Positions 26,775 to 40,458 of a stretch of DNA of 64,000 bases are shown here, in pieces. The first letter of the stretch is position 1. Each line of letters starts with the position of its first letter. The notes beneath the pieces were generated by a model, which saw nothing but the letters and a program-made list of their open reading frames with translations, did no database searches and was not told the DNA's origin. The position numbers and the translations under genes were made by a program. The stretch lies in contig CAJNYU010003101.1 of the NCBI GenBank assembly GCA_905331475.1, positions 1-64,000 on the forward strand, given 5' to 3'. The stretch is from Rotaria socialis (lineage: Eukaryota > Rotifera > Eurotatoria > Philodinida > Philodinidae).

Positions 26775-29700
26775 ATGTCCGGTGTTAAACGAACTCGTAC
26801 AGATGAAATTCCATCATCATCTCAGCCACAAACAACAATCAATACAACAATATCACCAAAAGTTGAAAAAACATCTTCTCTTACTTCAAATATTGAAGAA
26901 GATTATAATTGGTATAGCAGCAAAATATGCTTTCGTTAGGTAAAACAAAATAAAATTTTTGTCCTTATTTTAGTCCAATCTGCTTTGAATTAATCAATGA
27001 AGCATTCGTCTCTCGATGTGGACACAGTTTCTGGTAAGAATTTTGTATTAGTAAAAAAAAGAAATGGTCTAAAGTTGCCAAAGATATTTCGAAAACAAAA
27101 CGAGAAACTATTGTAGCGATTCATGTCGTGTGAACTTTTAATTAAACATTTTCTTCTCTATCAATCTATATCAATTGTATTAAACGAAATGTTTTCAGGA
27201 GAGTTTATACTCCGAAACTTGATAACTCGATATTAATAGACTTAACCTTGTTTTTACCATCAACTATATTATATTCTGTTAATATAAACCTAGACATTTG
27301 TCTATATAATATTTTAATAAGTTTAAAAGACTACATGGATACACTGAAATCTATTCGATATCGAATGTTTTTTCAAATAGTCATTCATATACCAGTAGGG
27401 ATGATTATTTCCATTCGAGTTGTAATCTTAAAATAAAAGATGAGTTAACTGTTCCAGCTAGAATTAATCAAAACTGTCGTATTTTATATGATGTCTCGTT
27501 TATTCTTAGTTGTCCAAATTGACTTTTTAAATAAATAAATTCATCATGAAATGTTTCTAAGATTGTTAGATAGAACTTTCCGTAAATAATTATGTATATT
27601 GTCAGCTTGATCAACTATGCAAATATATTTCCAAAACTATTTGAGCTTCTTTTTTCTAGTTTCACTACAAATTTTAACAAAAATCTTGAGGGTGTGGAAA
27701 ATTATACTAAGTATTCTTTCAGATAATATAAGATAAAAAAACTTGTTTAAGCCACCTATTATCGATGAACACATCGTGTAGATCATATCAGTAAAAAATA
27801 ATAGTTAGCTTAGCAAGTTCTTTTTTATCATATTTGTACAAAAGACAAACATGTACTTCATAGGATTTCTGGATAAAACTTCACTCGCTTGTCATAAGAA
27901 GGCAGAGCATAGTTAACTTCATACAATAAATTTCAATTGATTTATGTAAATTTTTAAGAGTATTCAAATATGACAGCTTAAAATCAAATTGATAGTAATT
28001 TACAAAACGTTTAGAGGTTTGTGATAAATCTCAATGAATAGATCTACGCAGAATTTTGCATAGCCTTAAAAGTTGTTAAAATAGATCATGCATATTATTA
28101 CCTGTCTTGTATTCTATTCGTCAATCTTAGATGCAGCTGCTAGAACACTAATTTATAGACTACTTCCTATTCGATTAGTTTTATATGAAAATAAAAGTTT
28201 GATCATGAAAACTTATTTTATCTCATTCATTAATTAGAGGATACAAAATAATTATTACATCGAACAGAGTTTGATGTATACAGAAAGCTCTTTAGGAAAG
28301 AATATATTAATAAAATTGTGTCCATAGATTTGAGACTAGTTGAAATAGGTAGCTGGAAAAAAAAATTTCATATTGATTGGTAATATTGTCGATAGAATTT
28401 GTGTTAATTGAAAACAATAGCGAAATATCAGTATTTTTCTTTCTCTTCTAAACTAATAATTTAAATTTACAGGCCTAACCATCTTCTTGTCAATATTCGT
28501 ACTAAATTAGTTTACATCCTATCTTTTACTGGTTTGTACCGTACAATTAAGAATAGTGATTTCTAGTTAAATGCACATTTCAAGCTTTGATGAATATCTC
28601 CATAATTACAGTTTGTTGTTAGAAAAAGAAAAAATAATTCCTAAATTAAAGAAATAAAGCTTTTATAGAATTGCTTATTTATCTTTGTAGTAGTAAATGT
28701 CTTCAAAGAACAGTTGAATCGCTTCATCGATGTCCAAAATGTCAATTAAGTCTTCAATCATCCGATATTTTTCCAAACTATACACGTATGAAATATTTTT
28801 GTGAGCCGTTTAATTTAACACTAGTAATCTTTTTGTTATTGAAAATATAGTAAATGCAATCATTGAAAAATATCGTCAACAACGTCCATTAACTTCAACA
28901 TTTAGCAAATATGGTGTATGTTTATTAATTGCATTTTTCTTAGAAAATCTCTTTTTCTTTTTAATTTTCAGAGTATTGTTGAACATATTTCAGATATGGT
29001 AACAAATGTTCATACATTCAATACTGAAGATCTCGATCGTCTTATTTCTGCTATTCGTCAACATAAAGAAAAACTTGATTCCGTTTGTGCTTTTTTAAAT
29101 TGTTTATTCTTGCTTAGTTTCATACATATGACTTTTTGTAGAATAGTGAATATGTTCACAATCGTTTACTTGAGATATTTCTAATGCACGTTCATCATGA
29201 ACGAAATGGAGTATGAAACGTTTCTTTCTATAGGTTATTTAGACAACTTGTTTTGTTTTGTTTTCTATAGGCAATTGAATCTTTAACAAAGGAATTAAAT
29301 ATTGTTGATCAAGATTTAAAACAAATGACTAAAAGACAAAAATGTTCATCTTCATCATTAAATGTAAATATTTCAACGAATTCAAATTCTAAACAACTTA
29401 GTGATGATAATCCAACAATATCGTCAGATTCAACAATAGATACAAAAGAAGAATCATCGTCAACGTCAAACGACACAACAATAATTAATGATGCAGTACC
29501 TACTTGGGTACAAACAGGTGGACAAGTGAGATTTATTATTACTGGAGAAATAAAAAAAAAGAAGTAATTTCGTAAAATTTTTCATTGATTACAAGGATCT
29601 CCATGCAACACCTGATATGAAATCCGAAAAACAACAAGTAGGATCAACACCATCGATATCCTCGGTATCGATTTCACCAGCAACTACAAATTCATCAGCC

Positions 29701-32596
29701 TTAACAAAAGCTGAATGTCGTGGATCGAGAATCGCTACTAGTGGAGCTGTTGTAAGTGTTTGATTTTCTCTTGAGAAAAGAAAAGAAACTGAAAATTTTA
29801 AATCAAGGTACCAGAAGAAACGAATTCAAATGGATTAATAACTAATGATGATATTGAAAATCGAACCAAAATAATGATGCGTTTTATGGATGATTTAACA
29901 AATATTTATTTTTCAACAAGAAATTCATTAAGATTAACTGTTCAAAATGGTCTGAAATAGTTTTTATTGTTTTTTTTCCTCATGAAAATGCTTGCTTTTC
30001 TCTTTTTAGATGGATCATGTAATGGTGACAGTGGATTAAGTATGTTTCGAGATAATTTAGCTGCTGTTACAAAATATTCACGATGTAAACCCATTGCAAC
30101 TGTTAATTTTGTTGGAGAAAATTTTGCTCAAGCTAGTATTGTATCAAGGTTTGCCTTTGTTTTATTTACTATTCTATTGAATTCAAGCAACAACAACAAC
30201 AACTAGCCTTTTCTTAGAAATATTAAAACATAAACCTATGAGTAATCAATATAAATATATGATTAAAATCGCTCGAATTAGAATATGATCACCTTTTTGA
30301 TTAAACTCTGATTCCTAATGAAGATTATTTTCCCAATAATTTCATTTATTGTTCGTACGCGTAAAATTACAAGCTGGTTCAATGTTCATTTAATCAGTTT
30401 TAATTAACTATTCTGCCTGTTAATTAGTATCTAATTAGTAAATAGTTGTTTAATATTATAACAAATAAGTCAAAGAATATTGTATTAAACTCTACTGTAC
30501 AAATGATAATGATAATGAAAGGGTCAACATGATAAAACTTCAGAAAATCTATCACTTAAAAAGAGTTTTTCAGAGATCTAGTTTACATTCTACATGTTAT
30601 TTATTTTTGTTTTGCTACGTTCCTGAAATCTTTAAGATTAAAACTTATTTTTTGAAGGTCTCATTCATTTATTCTATTCTCTATACGTTTTCGGTTATGT
30701 TTTTAGCAACAATTGAAGGACCATTTAGAAGCATGATTTAGTTTTGAAACATACTTCTTGAACTGACAATATTGCTAAATAAACACTTATGCAGGCTAAA
30801 GTTTTGTCAATTATTGTACAACGTGACTAACGCTAGTTTAATAATAATTATTCGGTGAATGTAAGAGTTAAGTGTTCTTTCATCATACAAGTTAGCTTAA
30901 ACGAAGCTGAAAGATAAATTATCAGTTTTAATTTAATTAAATAAGGTGTACTATTATTTTTCTAAATATGAAAGATGTGTTGAATATTTTAGGAAATCAT
31001 TTTTAAAGCTTAGAAATCATATTAGCTTTAGTCTGCCTCGATTTTTCAACTCAAAAGCCTAAATTCAAATTGTATCTGTTTATACGAATACATTAATTAA
31101 GATTATAGTTTTCTGAGACATGGATTAGATAGATAGCTATTTTATTTTCATGTATAACCAAAGGAACTCTAAGATATTATGTCTCTCACTATCTAAGGCC
31201 ATATCGAAAATTTAGAAAAATATGTCATTTTTTGAATAATCAAAAATGTTCTTCTTTATGCATAAAATAATCATCTAAATGATAAAATTGTCTATATATA
31301 GATAAAATTTATTTGAATTATTAGTTTTTGAATAAAATTTTGTTTTAATTTAGTATTGAATTCGATCGAGATTATGAACATTTTGCTGTTGCTGGTGTTT
31401 CAAAAAAGATCAAAGTAAAACCTTTTAGTTTGAAAGACAGATATTCAAAAAATATTTTCTTATGGACTTTTTTAAAGCTATATGAATATCAATCAATATT
31501 AGATAATACAGTTGATTTACATTATCCTGTAAAAGAAGTTTTATGTACAGCTAAATTAAGTTGTATTAGTTGGAATCCATATCTAAGAAACTATTTAGCA
31601 TCAAGTGATTATGATGGATTTGTTTCTATCTGGGATATGGCAACAGCACAAAAAGTTCGAACTTTTCAAGTAAAAATCTTTCATTAGTTTTGTTCTAAAA
31701 AAAACAGGAAAATAATTGATTTTAGGAACATGAAAAGCGTTCATGGAGTGTTGATTTTTGTTCATCTGATCCAAAATTACTTGCTTCTTGTTCTGATGAT
31801 TGTAAAGGTAAATAAAAGTCTCGTCTCCTTTTTCTATCTTAATAATAAAATGAATTTAATATTAGTTAAAATTTGGTCAATGCATAATGATTATTCTGTA
31901 ACAACCATCGATGCAAAATCCAATGTTTGCTGTGTTAAATTTAAGCCTGATTCTCAATACAATATTGTTTTTGGCACAGCTGATCATAATTTATATTATT
32001 TCGATCTACGTAATCCACGTGAACCTTGTCATTTATTAAGAGGTCATAAAAAAGCTGTGTCGTATGCTCGATTTCTATCAAACAATGAAATTGTCTCAGC
32101 ATCAACAGATAGCCAACTTCGCTTATGGCGTGTCACAGAAGGACAATGTTTAAGAACATATCGTGGACATGTTAATGAAAAGAATTTTGTTGGTTTAGCT
32201 GTGTCAAATGGTTATATTGCCTGTGGTGAGAATTACATTTTATTTAAAATTAAATAGAAAATTAAAAATCTCTACTGAAATTGTATTTAGGAAGTGAAAG
32301 CAATACAGTACATTTATATCAACGTGAAATATCTCGACCATTAATTAGTTATAAATTTGATGATACGAACAATGGACCTGCCAAAACAGCAACAGTTAAT
32401 GCTGATCGAGCAAAAAAGGAAGAAACTGGAACAGAATTCGTTAGCGCTATGTGTTGGAGTAATGTATGTAAAAAAAGATTTGTTTTTCATTTGTATTTTA
32501 CTAAGATTTATTGGTTTTTATTGTTATTTTTAGCGTGAAAATATTTTATTAGCAGCAAATAGTCAAGGTGTTGTTAAAGTCTTGGAATTGGTCTAA
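26775..32596 (+). CDS. COP1: E3 ubiquitin-protein ligase COP1 (RFWD2)
   Basis: Sixteen exons: 26775-26911, 26974-27033, 28691-28785, 28851-28915, 28972-29082, 29142-29210, 29271-29525, 29596-29751, 29808-29949, 30010-30148, 31354-31414, 31478-31669, 31726-31807, 31866-32225, 32291-32463 and 32534-32596. They close in frame to 719 residues; human COP1 has 731. A C3HC4 RING lies at about residues 46-83 (C46, C49, C61, H63, C66, C69, C80, C83). A helical region follows, then a Ser/Thr-rich linker. From about residue 400 a WD40 propeller matches COP1 closely: [61 protein letters not shown] and the C terminus [12 protein letters not shown]1 ubiquitinates transcription factors bound through VP motifs, alone or with DET1-DDB1-CUL4. 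Confidence 0.96.
27034..28690 (+). other. Long intron 2 of COP1
   Basis: A 1657-bp intron that splits the RING finger in the codon of its sixth ligand residue (C66). No coding or structured feature was recognised inside it. Confidence 0.75.
30149..31353 (+). other. Long intron 10 of COP1
   Basis: A 1205-bp intron at the entry to the WD40 domain. It contains a CAACAACAACAAC run near 30190. ORFs such as 30529-30741 have no recognised similarity. Confidence 0.75.
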
Positions 32597-34842
32597 ATCT
32601 TGCTATGTGTGAATGTACGCATGCGTTTTCTTTTTCTTCCTGCCTTTTGTATTATGTGTATATGCCATATTGATGGCTATGTTCTTTATTTTTTTCTCTT
32701 CTCATTAATTTTTTTCAGTTCATTTATTCTGCTCAACCAATTATCCTATTGTATGTGTGTGTCTATCAGATGATGCTCACTGGATTTTTTTCTTTCCTTC
32801 ATTTTTTCTTTTAGCTGTTATCCTAAGACAACAGATTCATAAGTACTAGTGTCAAAACTCTGTGTGTATATAATTTATATGAGACAAAGCTGTGAAAAAA
32901 ACAACGATAATAAAAACACAACTGTACTAAATCCTTTAAGAAATTATATCTTTCTTTATTGAAAAGAGATTAATAAGCGGCCTTCTTTTATGATAGAAAT
33001 ATAATAAATCGTCTCACTCGATTGTTACTGTAAATTGCTTTTATTTTCAAATAGCATACGATTCGCCATAGAATTCATATAGTCGGGATAAAATTACGAA
33101 AAAAAAACACGACCATTGAATTGTCTGATTACATCGTCAATATTTTACAATTGATCGAACTGTAGAAATGGGAATCTACTCATATATTGATGTATACATA
33201 TATATTAGCGTTCACATGAAAAATAAAATAAATTTGATTGTGAAATAGACCGTAGATTTAATAATTTCAATAGATAAACGATGAATATATTACAATAGTA
33301 TCTGTTTTCTTATGTAGCAACTTGTTCAATAAACACAGAAAAATAAAATTTTATTAATAGAGCATTTAATAATAAGTGTTAAAAACTCTGCATGTTTTCT
33401 CTGTTTTCTTTAATTCGACGATATCTTTGACTTTTCAATTTATCTTCATTACATATAAATCAATTATTTTTTCAACGATAGACTATAACCAAGCTTCAAC
33501 ATTTCATAGCATGACTTCGATTTTTTTATGCAGAAAAAAGTAATACTGAAGAAAGTATGATCAAATAATACTATTAGCAAATACCATGATAATATTTTCA
33601 TGCAAAAAGAAACTACTCTGACCAAAGATTAGTATCTCAAGTACTGTAATTGGGAATATTCAATTTTCTATTATCTTCCAACATGGAAACTTTTCACAAA
33701 AGTCTTCTGGTATCCTTCATTTATTTTCATAATTTTAAAATAAAAGCACTTAACAATAATACGAAGATTTTAGAAATATAAATAAAGAATGTTACATCAT
33801 TGAGAGCTTCAATTTTTAAGAATTTTTAGCTAGAATTACAGAAGATAAAGTACGGTTTGATGTTAGTTACTGATTAAAATTTCAATTTTCTCAGAAAATT
33901 CCAATTTATTAACGCTACGTTTTTGCTTTTATCCAACATAGAGCTAAGATGACAATGGAACTGGAAACGTTGTACTTATTTTATCACTTATTATGCATCG
34001 CTTTCTCATCTAAAAACAAATAAGTATCCCTCATTGTGGAGTTTTAAATTACTTCTCTGAGTAATAAAAATGTTGATGCAACAATGATTAAGGGAAGTTT
34101 TCTACTACATCCGATATATGATGTCTCCAAGGAGTTGGATGCTCTACTGCCTTTTTCGTTTTATCGACAGCACACGTTGCGTTGGTTAATCATATTTACA
34201 TTTTCTTCCTGTTTTTTTCTACCCTTATGTGAATAAACGTAATTCAATATGTTGTAAATATCTTATAGGTCATAATATTCGAAGAGTAATCTTTGTCAAA
34301 ATATTATAAATAATATTGAATAAAAATAATTTTGCCATTTAAATCATTAACAAACATCATGAATTGCTCTTGTGCTTTATTTTTCTATCAAAGAATTCTT
34401 CACTTCGATTAAATTATGTTTCAAACATGAAGCGTTGAATTTGTATGAAAAAAGATATTTGTTTTAATCGAAAATGTTTAGTGTCATTTTTGAAAAAATA
34501 TATATATTTTTCTTTTTCTTCAATATATGATGAGATTTATTATTGCGAAAAAAATAAGTAGACATTAAATATCAATAATAAATTTGAAGAATAATGGAAT
34601 CATTAGTAATCATGATTCGCTTATATTTCTAAGAAAATTCTGATGATAAAATAAATAAATACACATGTATACAATAAAACGGTTTGCAATATATCAGCTA
34701 TCATTTCGAAATGTCATGTTATGTTATTTTTGATCTCAATAATTCTATGAGAATTTGTTCATTGGACGTTGACATATTATAGAAATAAGCAACTAAACGA
34801 TGTATAAGGTCAAATATGTCAAAAAAATCTGATCGTGTTTTA
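32597..34842. other. Intergenic between convergent genes
   Basis: About 2.2 kb of A+T-rich DNA holding the 3' UTRs of COP1 and the SH3 gene. An AATAAA-like word with T-rich tracts occurs after COP1. No gene was recognised. Confidence 0.55.
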
Positions 34843-37465
34843 TTACAAAACAGTTTCTCTTAATCCTTTAACAGATAAAAATGAGTTTATCTCATCATGT
34901 GCTAAACATGATTGTGGTAGAAATCCAATTGAACCATCCTCTTCTTTCTTTACAAGCAAAGTTGATTTACCAATGCGTCGTAATAAACGTACTTGATCAC
35001 CGCGTATAACTGAAAATATTTTTGCACCGTTTGTTGCTGATAATAATGAAGAATTTTTATATTCATGCCAAACAAGATACGTTCCTTTCGGTCGAGAAGA
35101 CTTTTTCGGATGAGAACGAGGTTGTTTTAATTGTTTATCAGTATTTAATGAGCATGATGATGATGTTAAGGATGATGAATATGAAGATGAAAATGATGTA
35201 CGATAACATTCCAATGTACGTAGAGAATCTAATTCTATTGCAGCTAAATTAAGTTCATCACAAACAGGTTTCATTTTTGGCAAAGTCGATGAAGTTTTTG
35301 AGTAGGCCAATGATGAATCATCATGCATCATACCAATCGTTGTGAAATGACGTTGACGAATTGCATGATTAGGTTCAGATACTACTGGCGATGCTCTCTA
35401 AAATGTAATAATTAATATTAATTTCTATTTATTATTTTCCTATTTAGATCGATTGACACTTGATTTCTCAAATCTTACTTGTTGAATTGGTTGTTGTGTT
35501 TGTGTTCTAGACCAAAGTGAACTATCACAAGATAAATGTCGTCGTCTTTTTGATCCATACGATCTATTGTGTCTTTGTTGTTGTTGTTGTTGTTGTTTTA
35601 TTGAAGGTTTAATTGCTTGTGATTGAATCGTTGTTTTCGGTAATGGTTTAATATGTGGATAAGATCGACTAGCTGATAAGATTTGCTTGTGTTGAAGAAG
35701 ATGATAATAAAAATCTGATGAATGAATTTGTTTATTGATTGTCGTATCTGACGTTGGTGAATCCGTTAAAGAGCTGTCATGAGATTTTTTATAATTATTA
35801 AATGATGAACGATTTTCACAATGACAATGAGGGCATGATGTATGTAATGGACGTGTATAGGAAGATATTGTTGTTGAAAAACTTTCTTCTGAATAGCCAG
35901 AATCTCCACCTACACTATTTATTTTATTAGTTGGAAATTTTTCTCGATTGTTTCTTCGATGAGATTTTGTTGATAAATTTTGTTTTTTATTTCTATCTGC
36001 ATAATTGACACATGTTGATGATGAACCATAAAAATGATTATGATTTGTTGGAAGACTAGTTGATGCATCACAATTTGATAAACGGATTCGATTAAGACCT
36101 GCTTTTCGTTGACATTGATGAGTTGAATCGGTTGATGGTGAATGTGAAGCTATATCGATAAAAAAAAAAGAAATCGTTTTTCTACATATCAATCGTCTAA
36201 ACGCAATCAACATACGATCGCGTCGATTATATTTTTCTTTACGTATAGAAGTGTCTTGCTTGTATTTTTTATCATTTTGATGAATCTCATCAACAGATAA
36301 TGCTCGTGAAGTAATATGTTCGATATAATTATTTCCACGCTCCTTTAGAGATCGCCATGAAGTACTTCGACGTACTTTATTTGCTTTCGATGATACAATC
36401 TATGTTTATGTATAGATGAAAAATAATGTTTTCTATGAATGATAATGATAAATTGGAGCAAGACAAAAATAGATTTGATTATCTAAAGCACCTATCAAAA
36501 CATTTGTTATTTGGTGTTTTTTCTTCTTTTGGTTAATGACAGCAATTGATAATCAATGTCATTGAATTACCATCTTTTTCTGATAGCATATCTATGTTTT
36601 GACATGATTTCTTGTAGATTTCTCATCAGCATTATTTCTAATCTATGTTCACGTATTTTTCTTTTCTCGTCATCTATGTTTGTATGTGACTTGCATGTCG
36701 ATTAGGCAATTGTTCTTATCGATGTGGTAACTATTTTATAGTAATGACTGGTAGACATAGTACATATAAAACAATAAGTGCTTCAGATATCGTCTGATTT
36801 CTGTTATCACAAAACAACTTACAGTGTAATTATATTACATTAGTATGCATGTAGGAAAAAGAAGCCGAGAGAAACGAGAAAAAAGTACATGGAAGGTGAA
36901 AGAGAACGGGCGAATCCTCTACTTTCTATATAATTGGCAAGTATATAGATGCATGACAAATGGAACATAGCAAAAAGAAAATGATCATAGCTCAATTAAA
37001 CAAGACTAAATTTGTGTGACCTCAAGATATGACCACCTGGATGTATTCATTATTTAGATGAAGGTTATTAGAATGAAGCTCTTTCTTATTAAAAATCAAT
37101 TTAAAGTATCATGTGATATTCGATATGAAAAATAATTTTATCTCTCTTACCGATTTATTAGCAGATGCTGTGGTTGTACATAACCATTTTGATAAAGATG
37201 AACGAGGTTGCTGATGAATTATTGATGGAACATATGGAGAACTTTGTTTAGAATTGTTTGGATCAAATTCATCATCTGATTCTTTCAAAAAAAACAAAGA
37301 AAGAAAAGAAAAATATGGTACTATTTTATTTAAAACTAAATGAGTTGATGTAGTTCAAAGAGAAAAAACTTCAAACAAACCTGATGAAATTCGATTAATC
37401 GAACGTGTTGAAGTTATTTTGGATTTTGCATGTTCAAATGCATTTACAAGTAATTTCAGAAACAT
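34843..37465 (-). CDS. Low-complexity protein with C-terminal SH3-like domain
   Basis: Five exons, 37465-37381, 37281-37151, 36399-36216, 36149-35479 and 35397-34843, close in frame to 541 residues. Most of the protein is predicted disordered, rich in Ser, Asn, His, Gln and Thr, with a 7-Gln run (minus strand near 35580-35600). Short conserved-looking patches are RRSTSWRSLKERGNN and GGDSGYSEESF. The only fold seen is near the C terminus, about residues 455-520: a beta-rich SH3-like segment, TYLVWHEYKN then FSVIRGDQVRLLRR, STLLVKKEEDGSIGFLPQSCL. The ALYDY motif is replaced by VWHEY. It is probably a cytoplasmic scaffold or adaptor binding proline-rich partners; this is inference. I do not recognise an orthologue. 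An upstream in-frame Met exists, but the chosen one starts the more regular MFLKLLVNAFEHAKSK segment. Confidence 0.6.
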
Positions 37466-37770
37466 TTTGCACGAGTAATCACAGAAGAGAATAGTGATCT
37501 GCGATGAATAGTGATGTGCTAAGCGTCGATGAGAATAGCAAAACAAGCAACAATTGTTTCCGCTTTCACGACGTCAACAAGAGAATGGGAATAATAAGAG
37601 AAGAGCGAGAGAGAAAATAGAAGAAAAAAGAGATATACTGCTTGATGAAAGCTTATCGTTTCATTGTTGTATTGAGATATTATATTCTCATTCTCTCTTT
37701 ATGTAAGCGAGTATACTATATCACCTAAATGGATCAAGTATCGTCCACAATGAGAAAGAAAGAGTGAGAT

Positions 37771-37815
<45 letters not shown>

Positions 37816-39576
37816 AAGAAAGAGAAAACGAAAGCAAAGGTGTTACATTTAGCTGAATATCAGTGCTTTTATAGCTGAACTTTGGCCACGAATAGAAGGG
37901 AAAAAAGACAACGAAAGGTTTTTTGGTAGATAGAAACCTTGCAATGTATGATATTAGTATGAATTAATTGATTGATAGCGAAATGAGTACGACGGCTGAA
38001 TATCTAACAATGCTGTTCAAGGTCTTTTATAAAAAAAAGAGATGTGGACGACTGACTAACTTAGCTTACTTAAAAATTACATGAAGGAAAAACAAGAAAA
38101 GAATTGCACAGGTGAAATCGGAAGGCGACAAGCTACTCCCCTCTCTCTTTACTGCTAAGTGACTCGTTGAACAAAAAGGAAAAAAAAGAAAATGTGGCTA
38201 TATTTGTTGAAAACCTTTCTTTTTCTTGATAGCAACTACTATATTAAAAACCGCACTACTTACATTCACAAGCAAACTACTTTAGGATATTTAACGAAGA
38301 AATCATTGAACTTCTCTTTATTTGAAATACTATAAAAGGATGAAATATTTTTATAATTAGAAGAAGTAGAAGACTCTTGACTGAATACTATTAATTAATT
38401 AATTGAATTTTCAAAATTGATCTAACTTCTCAGAAAAAATAAAACGCTTGTTCAACAAAGGACTAAATATGGTAATCTGTTTTTCTTTTCTTCTAATAAA
38501 GATTATTCATTTAAACAAGATGGTAGACGAATAATTCATATAAATGTATACTATGTAAAGTATTTTCACCTTTAGTTGTTTTTTTGTTTTTCTGTGCCTT
38601 TGACATTACATCCTAAAATTCCATTTACAGATAATTTCACCAAACACATTATTCATTCTCTCATGCTTCATCAATAACATAGGAAAGATCATGTTATAAA
38701 CTATTAGTTCTACAGTGCAAATAATAGAACTGTATGTTCTTTTTTGCTCATCTCATCGACCTCGTCTATATTGATCAAAACGATTACATGATCTTATATC
38801 CATGGATAATAGACGGTCTATGTACAGAAGCTATTAGTCTTTTTCTATCCTCATTATTATTTGTCTGGTTACAGAACAATTGTGGGAACCATGACTGTTT
38901 ATTTCACTGGTGTTTGATGACAAGAACTTTTCTCATGCATATTGTATAAATAAACTTGTCATTCACTCTTTGTTGTACAACCTATTTAATTCCCTTTCCT
39001 ATCTTGTTGAGCTCTAGCGTTATATGCAACATAAAATAAAGGTCGTCTCGATCTTATCCTAAAATGCAAATGATTAGCTTACCTTTACGACATAAAACGT
39101 CTCTAAGCTTTTTCCACATTGATAGTAATAAAAAAAACGAGACGTACGTTGTTATATCTGTCTGGTCGATATAATAAGGTTTTTTTTTCTATTACTGCTT
39201 GATAGAAAATGTATTGCGTTCTATCGTTCTTGTCGTCGTTTGCGTGTGTTTCAGATGGCACACAAGGTTATATTGGCGCTTGTATGCGTGCCAGGAGTAA
39301 TGTTTGAGCCTTCTTTTCTTATGATTTTCATTCTATTTTCGCGCCTATCCCTTGGCTCGTCCCATCTACCATCATCATGTTAGAGTTACAAGAAGAAAAG
39401 AGAGTTCTCAGAACAAAATCGAATTAGACAACTAAGAAAAAAAAAGAAGAGAACAAAGAATATTGATTTTTCTTCTGTTAATCACACGCATTGCTCTTTC
39501 GGAAATCAAATTCGATCAAGCTCCTTTTATTTTTTTTATTCATAGCTCTAGAAGACAACATATATTTTCATAAGTT
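37466..39576. other. Intergenic with a (GA)n microsatellite
   Basis: Probable promoter region of the SH3 gene and 3' flank of the dioxygenase gene. It contains a purine-rich tract at 37757-37830. Short ORFs, including 38734-38949 (+), are unsupported. Confidence 0.55.
37757..37830 (+). repeat. (AG)n purine-rich microsatellite
   Basis: An almost uninterrupted AG repeat with a few AAAG interruptions, about 290-360 bp upstream of the SH3 gene start codon. On the coding strand it reads (CT)n, like a GAGA-type promoter tract, but no function can be read from the sequence. Confidence 0.85.
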
Positions 39577-40458
39577 CTAAACACCAAATTTAAAAGAAGC
39601 TTGTGCACTTGCTACATTTGGATTGAGTACTACTCCGCGATCTGAACCTGCAGCACCAACAACAACATGCAGAGGTATAAAATGTTCTTCACGTGGATGA
39701 TTCATTCGTGCATGAGGTAATATTTTATCCCAATTAAGTAAAACTCTTTCACGGTCATGTTCATCATATTGTGTAAGAGCTTTAGTTAATTCATTCATAA
39801 ATGCATTTGCTTGTGTTTGAGTTACTTGAAATCCATGCACAGACGAACCTGATCCAATAATTAATATTTGCTCTTTTCTCAATGGTGCAAGAGCTTTGCC
39901 GATAGCTAAATGTTGATCTGGAGACAAACTTTGTAGGATAGACATCGAAACAACTGGAATATTTGCATCTGGATAAATAAGTTTGAGCGGAATAAAAACG
40001 CCATGATCAAAATTTCTCTTATCATCAAGTTTAGCAGATATGCCAATTTCTTCAAGTAATGTTTTAACTCGTTTAGCTAAATTTATATCACCTAATGGAT
40101 TATATTTAAGTTTGTAAGCGTCTGATGGAAACCCATGATAATCATAAAGAAGTTCTGTATGTTTTTCCTGTGCACTAATATGTATAGTATTTGATGTTTC
40201 CCAGTGTGCTGTTATGACGAGAATTGCTTTGGGTAATGACGGTAGAGCTAATTGTTGAGATAATTGACGAAACCATTGAGCTGCTGGACTGTTTTTATCG
40301 ATTTCACCAAAAACAGGAAATGCTGGTGATTCAAAGAACATCATTGGACCACTAGAGACAATTTAATAAGAAAGAAAGCAACGTGTAATCATTTTTCAAC
40401 AAAAACTTTCTTACGCTCCATGCGTCACAAAAACAACTGGAAAATCAGGTGCTGACAT
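39577..40458 (-). CDS. LigB-family extradiol dioxygenase (DODA-type)
   Basis: Two exons, 40458-40415 and 40351-39577, close in frame to 272 residues, similar to the ~260-270 residues of bacterial YgiD and plant DODA. Family landmarks are FVTHGAGP (His13, interrupted by the intron), ITAHWET (His64), NFDHGVFIPLKL, GSGSSVHGF, and NHPREEHFIPLHVVVGAA near the C terminus. The histidines of THG, AHWE and the region around HPREEH are those expected to bind the non-haem Fe(II)/Zn(II). The family performs ring cleavage of catechols such as L-DOPA, giving betalamic-acid-type precursors in plants; its bacterial roles are less clear. The substrate here is unknown. The 63-bp intron shows it is integrated in a eukaryotic genome. 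Close kin in bacteria, plants and fungi make horizontal origin plausible but unproven. Confidence 0.9.

Noticed and set aside
37757..37830. AG repeat considered as a satellite array or part of a CRISPR-like array
   Set aside because: Simple dinucleotide microsatellite without spacers or higher-order unit.
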